DNA from: Planctomycetota bacterium
Lineage (GTDB): Bacteria; Planctomycetota; UBA11346
Assembly: GCA_024641365.1 (NCBI GenBank)
Contig: JAHEDF010000140.1
Span: 1 to 7,893 of the forward strand
Direction: 5' to 3'
DNA: 7,893 nt
Part shown: one piece after another, positions 7,217 through 7,893 of the stretch
Layout of the letters: each line of letters begins with the position of its first letter
Numbering within the stretch: the stretch's first letter is position 1
Position numbers and translations under genes: made by a program
The notes under the pieces: model-generated
Told to the model about the DNA's origin: nothing
Database searches by the model: none
Seen by the model: only the letters and a program-made list of their open reading frames with translations

Positions 7217-7893
7217 ATGAACGACGTAATTTGGCCCTTACGTGGATTATTACTTTTTTTGCGCCATCCGAGCTGGTGGATTCGACCGCTATTTGGCATG
7301 CTTTTTGGAATGTTAGCATTTATTGGAATTGGCATTTCCACGGCGTGGTTTTTGTGGCCATCCAATGAAGAGGTGTGGTATTGGTGGTGGTGGTGGATGT
7401 TATTTGCAATTGGCATGGCATGCACCGTGGTGGTCATATCATGGGTAATATTGTTACCAATTTTAATGTCGCTGATTTTAGAAAGTTTAGCTCGTAATGT
7501 GCTTACGTATGTGCATCAACAACACGCATTAGGAACTCCAGTCACCTTACCGACATGGCATGGCGAAGAAAAAATTGCAGCGGCAATGCAACAGGTACAA
7601 TTTAAGGAATTAGCATTAGTGCCTGGGATGTTGGCTAGCATGAAAGTAATGGGTGGTACGCTTGTTCCGCGTATAAGTTGGTCCGCGATATCATTAATTA
7701 CGGGAATGACGGTACCGCCAGCTGGCATGGTCGTAAGCGCCACAGGTATGGGACATATCGCATGTTTGGACGCCTGTGATATTGCGCTGTCTTTGTATGG
7801 TCTAAATGGTCAACAGCGTTTAGCCGCGTTGCGTGCGCATCGCTCAGAAATTAGGCAAGCGGCACTGACAGCTGGATTATTAAATTTAGGACT
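7217..7893 (+). CDS. EI24/CysZ-like integral membrane protein, N-terminal part (3' end outside window)
   Basis: This frame is open from the stop at 7172-7174 to the right edge; the ATG at 7217 gives 225 visible residues. The beginning, PLRGLLLFLRHPSWW (7-21), resembles the 'GxxFLLRHPxLW' opening of EI24-domain proteins, the group that includes bacterial CysZ. Hydrophobic, probably membrane-spanning stretches lie at about 25-47, 61-89, 132-150 and 158-178, with a polar loop around 98-130. The segment HIACLDACDIALSLYGLN (180-197), followed by RLAALRAHR (201-209), fits the late 'Ld..d.plar.gl...er..ll..hR' region of the family. An unbroken run of five Trp (56-60), with a sixth at 54, lies at the start of the second hydrophobic stretch. 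CysZ itself imports sulfate in enterobacteria; no cysteine-biosynthesis gene is visible here, so transport of sulfate is not supported. No clear Shine-Dalgarno precedes the ATG; a GTG at 7178 is an alternative that would add 13 residues. Confidence 0.68.
   Translation, partial: MNDVIWPLRGLLLFLRHPSWWIRPLFGMLFGMLAFIGIGISTAWFLWPSNEEVWYWWWWWMLFAIGMACTVVVISWVILLPILMSLILESLARNVLTYVHQQHALGTPVTLPTWHGEEKIAAAMQQVQFKELALVPGMLASMKVMGGTLVPRISWSAISLITGMTVPPAGMVVSATGMGHIACLDACDIALSLYGLNGQQRLAALRAHRSEIRQAALTAGLLNLG

Noticed and set aside
7081..7368. Plus-strand open frame of 95 codons at the start of the EI24-like gene
   Set aside because: It is in another frame from the longer membrane-protein frame that runs to the window edge and shows family-like motifs; the hydrophobic look comes from sharing T-rich DNA.

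Overview
The window looks like ordinary chromosomal DNA from a bacterium of moderate-to-low GC content, with frequent TTA leucine codons. A member of the Planctomycetes or the wider PVC group is my best guess. It rests on three impressions from memory: the mono-heme protein at the left edge resembles large planctomycete cytochrome-like proteins, the Ppx has a GTSS-type first phosphate loop, and the EI24-like and 'SGCS' hypothetical families fit. The assignment is inference. I see no mobile element, tRNA, rRNA, CRISPR array or phage gene.

Layout, left to right. (1) Bases 3-998 hold the 3' part of a plus-strand gene with a single CxxCH heme-attachment motif. (2) A 172-base gap carries no identifiable gene. 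(3) A tight plus-strand cluster follows: a ROK-family sugar kinase (1171-2163), an exopolyphosphatase with an HD domain (ppx, 2156-3724) and polyphosphate kinase (ppk1, 3721-5931). Consecutive genes overlap by 8 and 4 bases, so the three are probably co-transcribed and translationally coupled. (4) Two minus-strand genes converge on ppk1: trmO (5971-6522), for methylation of t6A37 in tRNA, and an upstream unnamed protein with an SGCSHD motif (6537-7043). (5) A 173-base divergent intergenic region follows. (6) An EI24/CysZ-like membrane protein (7217 onward) runs off the right edge.

The functional core is the polyphosphate module. Ppk1 reversibly makes polyP from ATP, Ppx trims it to phosphate, and the ROK kinase may link the module to sugar phosphorylation. 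The strongest anomaly is in Ppx. The glutamate normally ending the GGGSTE loop is cysteine, and two other phosphate-loop motifs also differ from the E. coli form, while Ppk1 keeps both catalytic histidines. Other points are an uninterrupted run of five tryptophans in the EI24-like protein and several start-codon choices. I did not find a convincing wholly new system.
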